This document shows positions 15,273 through 18,927 of a DNA stretch of 18,927 bases, piece by piece (position 1 is the first letter of the stretch; each line of letters begins with the position of its first letter). The position numbers were made by a program, and so were the translations under genes. The stretch is from DAOSWM01 sp035380045. Lineage in GTDB: Bacteria > Bacteroidota > Bacteroidia > Bacteroidales > Tenuifilaceae. Location of the stretch: positions 1-18,927 of the forward strand of contig DAOSWM010000057.1 of the NCBI GenBank assembly GCA_035380045.1. Reading direction: 5' to 3'. A model generated the notes under the pieces. That model made no database searches. It was not told where the DNA came from and worked only from the letters and a program-made list of their open reading frames with translations.

Positions 15273-15874
15273 ATGACAAGTCAGAAAAACGAGCATATAA
15301 TTACATACTGGGTAAAAAACCTTGTGGGTACACCCGGAGGGTTCTCTACAAACATACTAATTACTGTTCTTGGTGGCAGTTTGTACAGCTTTGGCATTCT
15401 AAGCTCTCACGTTATGCTGCTAATTTTCGGAGTTGTTTCTCCTGTCCTGTTCACATTGTGTCTGTATTTTTACATTCGTCAGGTGGNNNNNNNNNNNNNN
15501 NNNNNNNNNNNNNNNNNNNNNNNNNNNNNNNNNNNNNNNNNNNNNNNNNNNNNNNNNNNNNNNNNNNNNNNNNNNNNNNNNNNNNNGTTGTTTCTCCTGT
15601 CCTGTTCACATTGTGTCTGTATTTTTACATTCGTCAGGTGGCTGAAAGCATTAAGAACGAAGGGTTCCCGAAGTTTTTTTCTTCACCCCGAACAAGCAAC
15701 TTGCTAATGCTCGCCGATATTACCATTATTGTGGTTTTGGCTGTTTTAATACACTTAAACTACATTAACTACTTCTTTTTTCGATTCCTGCAAACTGTGC
15801 TTTTCCCTGTATTAATGCTATTTATGCTTCGCTTTTTGTTCATATCAAAGCAGCTTGGTGATAGAAATGAGTAA
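15273..15874 (+). CDS. small four-helix membrane protein, broken by an assembly gap
   Basis: A membrane protein of unknown function. As given, it is interrupted by 100 Ns, but the 55 bases on each side of the gap are identical. If that overlap is merged and the Ns dropped, an uninterrupted frame of 148 codons results: 71 residues before the gap, then AESIKNEGFPKF and onward to the TAA at 15872-15874. The merged protein has four hydrophobic segments (about residues 25-45, 47-70, 91-115 and 118-140), short loops and a charged C-terminus (KQLGDRNE). It starts five bases after the exchanger stop, with no Shine-Dalgarno, so it is probably in the same operon. I do not recognise the family; a role linked to the exchanger is only suggested by position. 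Confidence 0.7.
15432..15641. other. 100-N scaffold gap flanked by an exact 55-base duplication
   Basis: Bases 15432-15486 and 15587-15641 are identical and flank exactly 100 Ns (15487-15586). A 100-base N-run is a common placeholder for a gap of unknown size, and 55 is a common assembly k-mer length, so two contigs probably overlap here and were not merged. The true sequence is likely 155 bases shorter. Confidence 0.9.
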
Positions 15875-15915
15875 ACTCCTTCTATCGTTTTTATTGGTAA
15901 CAAGAATTGCATTAC

Positions 15916-15935
15916 TGGAATTGTATTCCATTTTT
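15916..15935 (+). terminator. small inverted repeat followed by T-run, upstream of the AsmA gene
   Basis: TGGAAT (15916-15921), a 3-base spacer and ATTCCA (15925-15930) form a perfect 6-base inverted repeat followed by five Ts. It could be a weak terminator of the exchanger/membrane-protein unit, or an operator, since a -7 element begins nine bases after the repeat arm. The stem has only two G-C pairs. Confidence 0.3.
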
Positions 15936-15938
15936 CCG

Positions 15939-15946
15939 TAAATTTG
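15939..15946 (+). promoter_or_regulatory. candidate -7 element for the AsmA gene
   Basis: TAAATTTG is an exact TAnnTTTG match 26 bases upstream of the chosen ATG at 15973. No good -33 element is seen at the expected spacing. It supports the internal start at 15973 over the earlier in-frame ATG at 15907, which would lie upstream of this promoter. Confidence 0.4.
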
Positions 15947-15972
15947 AATTTCCCAACAAAAAGTTCACAATC

Positions 15973-18783
15973 ATGAAAAAGTTCATAAAGTGGTTACTTA
16001 TCGCTATTTTCTCTCTAATAGCATTAGTTCTGATAGCAGCAATAGTAATTCCCATTGTTTTTAAACCCCAGCTTCTCGAAATTGCAAAAAAGGAAATTAA
16101 CAAGCAGGTTACCGCAAAGGTTGAATTCAACGACTTTAAGGTGTCTATTCTCAGAGGATTTCCCGATGTGTACATCGGATTAACCGATTTAAGCGTAGTG
16201 GGAACCGGACAGTTCGAGGGCGAAACATTGGTAGCTTTCGATGAGTTTAGCGTTACGGTTGATATTGTTAGCGTGCTAAAAATGGAGAATATTGAGGTGA
16301 AATCAATCCTGCTCGATAAACCAGTAATGAACGCCATAATTGCCAAAAACGGCAAGGCAAACTGGGACATTGTACCTCCTTCCGACGAGGTAGTGGAGGA
16401 GGAAACCTCCGGCGAACCCGTTGAAATGCGGGTGGCTCTTCGGAAGTTTCGAATACGAAAAGCTAATGTGTCCTACACCGACTACGAGTCGAACATGAAG
16501 GCAGATGTGGAGAACCTCAACTTTACCCTTTCGGGTAACATGGGGCTGGACTACAGCGATTTGGACATAGAGACTACCGTAGGTATTATCAACTTCTACA
16601 TGGATGGCATTCGCTACATGAAGAATGCTTCGGCTAGCTTCGATGCAACCATTGGTGCCGATTTGGCAAATAGCGTTTACGCATTTAAAAAGAATACTCT
16701 GAAGATTAACGAGATTGAACTTAACTTCGACGGGAAGGTGGCCATGCCATCCGATGATATTGATGTTGACGTTACGTTTGCCACAGGAAACACATCGTTC
16801 AAGTCACTGCTCTCAATGGTTCCGGCAATTTATATGACCGATTTTAAGGACTTGAAAACTGAGGGGAAACTTGCCCTCAATGGCTGGGTAAAGGGAACAA
16901 TGACCGAAAAAACAATGCCCAGCGCCAATATCAACCTAACGGTTGAGAATGCACGCTTCCAGTACCCCGACCTTCCCAAATCGGCTGAAAACATCAGCAT
17001 TGCTACTAAAATTTACTACGATGGCGTAAACGACGACAAAACAACCGTTGATGTTTCGAAGTTTCATGTTGATATGGCAGGAAATCCTTTCGACATGAAC
17101 CTTAGCATTCGAACTCCCATGAGCGACATGCAGCTGAACGGGACGTTTAAAGGTAAAATCGACTTTAATAGCATGGCCGACGTTATTCCGCTCGAGGATA
17201 TGAAAATTTCTGGGCTGCTTGAGAGCAATATCGTTTTTGGTGGGCGCATGTCGTACATCGAAAAGGAGCAGTACGAAAAGTTCAAGGCGAATGGCCAGCT
17301 GAACCTGAAAAACTTCGAGTTCGAGAGTCCCGATTTGCCGAAGGCAATGAAAATTTCGGAGGCATCAATGAGGTTTAGCCCACAGTTCGTTCAACTCTCC
17401 GCTTTTAAAGCGAATATTGGCAAAACCGACCTTCAAATGAGCGGTCGCCTCGAAAATTTTATTCCCTACGTATTCAGCGATGGAACAGTAAAGGGAACGC
17501 TTAACCTAAAGTCTTCACTAATCGATGCCAACGAGTTTTTAACCGAAGGTGAAGAAACTGTTGAGGAGGAATCCGAAGAAATGACCGTAATAGAAGTTCC
17601 CAAAAACATCGACTTTGTTCTTTCGTCCAGCTTAAATAAAATTCTGTACGATAAACTCGAAATAACCAATTTCCGGGGGCAAGTAGTTGTTCGAAACGGA
17701 AAGGTACAAATGAAAAACGTTAACCTCAACATGCTTAAAGGTAGCATGAATCTTTCAGGTGAGTACAATACTCAGAACATCAAAAAACCATCCGTCGACT
17801 TTTTAATGGACATTCGTGGCTTCGACATTCCCACAACCTTCAACTCACTAAGCATGCTTGAGGGCATTGCTCCCCAGCTGAAACATGTAGCAGGAAACGT
17901 TTCCACAAAGCTTACTTTCAAAACTCTGCTCGACAAAACCATGAGTCCAATTCTCCCATCGGTTAATGCCTACGGCAGATTCGCCTCCAAAAATATTTCA
18001 ATTTCCGGTTCTCCATTATTTACAAAAGTTGGCGATGCGCTGAAAAACAGCGACATCAGTAATCCGAAGCTAAACGACTTTGATGCCGATATCAGCGTAA
18101 AGGATGGAAAGATTACCATTAAGCCATTCGACACAGGAATTAAGGACATTAAACTGAATATTGGCGGCGATTTGGGTCTCGACCAATCCATTAACTACAA
18201 GGCAAAAATTGAGATGCCCCGCTCAAAGTTAGGTGCTGCATCCCAAGCGCTCGATTTGGTTAACCAGCAGGCAGCAAAACTTGGTATTCCCGTAAAACAA
18301 AGCGATGTAGTTAAACTGAACCTACTAATCACAGGAACTTCAACAAAACCTAAAGTTAGAATTGCCACCGAGGGTGGCGAGGCCAAGGACGTGAAGGAAC
18401 AGGTAAAGGAGGAAGTGAAGAAAGTGGTTGAAGAGCAGGTTGATAAAGGTAAGGAGGAGGCTCGCAGGAGAGCGAAGGAGCAAGCCGATAAGCTGATTGC
18501 CGATGCCGAGAAGGAAGCTGCAAAAATTCGTGCTGATGCACGAGTGCTCGCTGAAAAAATTAGGAAGGAAGCTGAAACCAAAGCCAAAAAAGTTGAGAAC
18601 GAGGCCAAAGGGAAAGGACCTATAGCGGTTCAGGTTGCCAAGAAAGCCGCCGATAAAATTCGGGAGGAAGGCGACGATGCTGCCAAAAAGGTAATTCGCG
18701 AAGCCGATGCCAAAGCGCAGGCAATCATCGATAAAGCCAAAGCCGAGGCAGCCAAGCTCGAGGCCGATGCAGCTAAAAAGTAG
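15973..18783 (+). CDS. AsmA-family protein with a long charged helical tail
   Basis: A 936-residue protein anchored in the inner membrane by one N-terminal helix (about 8-31), with the rest in the periplasm. AsmA-family proteins are implicated in lipid transport to the outer membrane and in its assembly. The N-terminal AsmA region includes ILRGFPDVYIGLTDLSVVG (about 56-74) and KNGKANWDIV; repeated beta segments with DL and GxL patterns follow, and the AsmA-like C-terminal region lies at about 590-770. Two acidic linkers occur (DEVVEEETSGEP near 138 and EGEETVEEESEE near 525). Residues about 803-936 form a continuous Lys/Glu/Ala-rich helix, predicted coiled coil. I choose the Met at 15973 because it starts the membrane anchor; the earlier ATG at 15907 adds 22 residues unlike a signal. 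It converges on the partial gene at the right edge. Confidence 0.9.
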   Translation: MKKFIKWLLIAIFSLIALVLIAAIVIPIVFKPQLLEIAKKEINKQVTAKVEFNDFKVSILRGFPDVYIGLTDLSVVGTGQFEGETLVAFDEFSVTVDIVSVLKMENIEVKSILLDKPVMNAIIAKNGKANWDIVPPSDEVVEEETSGEPVEMRVALRKFRIRKANVSYTDYESNMKADVENLNFTLSGNMGLDYSDLDIETTVGIINFYMDGIRYMKNASASFDATIGADLANSVYAFKKNTLKINEIELNFDGKVAMPSDDIDVDVTFATGNTSFKSLLSMVPAIYMTDFKDLKTEGKLALNGWVKGTMTEKTMPSANINLTVENARFQYPDLPKSAENISIATKIYYDGVNDDKTTVDVSKFHVDMAGNPFDMNLSIRTPMSDMQLNGTFKGKIDFNSMADVIPLEDMKISGLLESNIVFGGRMSYIEKEQYEKFKANGQLNLKNFEFESPDLPKAMKISEASMRFSPQFVQLSAFKANIGKTDLQMSGRLENFIPYVFSDGTVKGTLNLKSSLIDANEFLTEGEETVEEESEEMTVIEVPKNIDFVLSSSLNKILYDKLEITNFRGQVVVRNGKVQMKNVNLNMLKGSMNLSGEYNTQNIKKPSVDFLMDIRGFDIPTTFNSLSMLEGIAPQLKHVAGNVSTKLTFKTLLDKTMSPILPSVNAYGRFASKNISISGSPLFTKVGDALKNSDISNPKLNDFDADISVKDGKITIKPFDTGIKDIKLNIGGDLGLDQSINYKAKIEMPRSKLGAASQALDLVNQQAAKLGIPVKQSDVVKLNLLITGTSTKPKVRIATEGGEAKDVKEQVKEEVKKVVEEQVDKGKEEARRRAKEQADKLIADAEKEAAKIRADARVLAEKIRKEAETKAKKVENEAKGKGPIAVQVAKKAADKIREEGDDAAKKVIREADAKAQAIIDKAKAEAAKLEADAAKK

Positions 18784-18792
18784 TGGTATTTT

Positions 18793-18927
18793 CTAATCGT
18801 AAAGATCAAGGAATTCGTAGCTATTCCCTGAATTGTTGAGGTATTTTACAAAGCCCTCAAAGGGAATTACCAGCGAAGCTGTATTTAGGTTTGGGTGAAA
18901 GCTAATCCTGCTGGCTTGCCGTAGGTT
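18793..18927 (-). CDS. 3' end of an unidentified minus-strand gene (partial)
   Basis: The minus strand is open from the window edge to a TAG at 18795-18793, giving 44 residues that include RISFHPNLNTASLVIPF and end in NSYEFLDLYD. The composition is normal for protein and the stop lies nine bases from the convergent AsmA stop, so a real gene running in from the right is likely. The fragment is too short to identify. Confidence 0.55.
   Translation of the reverse strand, partial: NLRQASRISFHPNLNTASLVIPFEGFVKYLNNSGNSYEFLDLYD

Noticed and set aside
18195..18608. 137-codon minus-strand open frame rich in Ser, Ala and Phe.
   Set aside because: It is the antisense shadow of the repetitive Lys/Glu/Ala codons of the AsmA tail.

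Overview
The window looks like a chromosomal segment from a member of the Bacteroidota, probably a Bacteroidales-type organism. The evidence is a DUF4296 lipoprotein, an LVIVD-repeat lipoprotein, an AsmA protein of the form typical of the phylum, and a surface protein with the N-terminal domain common in Bacteroidota. Most genes lack a Shine-Dalgarno sequence, several TAnnTTTG (-7) promoter elements are present, and many products carry signal peptides or lipoboxes. I cannot name a genus. No tRNA, rRNA, insertion sequence, integrase or CRISPR array is visible.

Left part (1-4636, all minus strand): a compact operon read right to left. It encodes two tandem, closely related serpin lipoproteins, then a six-repeat LVIVD (beta-propeller-like) lipoprotein, then a small secreted beta-barrel-like protein. 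Spacings are 14, 14 and 1 bases. The serpins are about 70% identical by eye but differ most in the reactive-centre loop, the part that selects the target protease.

Middle (4638-10371): a secreted GH2 beta-mannosidase (minus) diverges from a ROK sugar kinase (plus). The shared intergenic region holds two TAnnTTTG elements and a perfect 18-base palindrome, so it looks regulated. Next come two minus-strand exported proteins: one with YD-like repeats, and a DUF4296 lipoprotein carrying an extra C-terminal domain.

Right part (10672-18927): the most striking gene encodes an 1181-residue secreted, modular, fibre-like protein. It has a Bacteroidota N-terminal domain, a collagen-like segment, two 37-residue repeats, four GSKGGFAVGG repeats, 23 copies of a 16-17-residue N-x-F-I-G-x-x-A-G repeat, a phage-tail-fibre-like stretch and a terminal domain. 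Base composition shifts sharply inside this single reading frame, even across repeats with identical peptide sequence. A good intrinsic terminator follows. Then come a CaCA-family Na+/Ca2+ exchanger, a small four-helix membrane protein interrupted by a 100-N scaffold gap flanked by an exact 55-base duplication (almost certainly an assembly artefact), and a large AsmA-family protein with a long charged helical tail. The last 135 bases hold the 3' end of another minus-strand gene.

The most unusual items are the paired serpins with diverged loops in a surface-protein operon, and the mosaic fibre protein. Both use known families in a notable arrangement; I see no clear evidence for a wholly new system.
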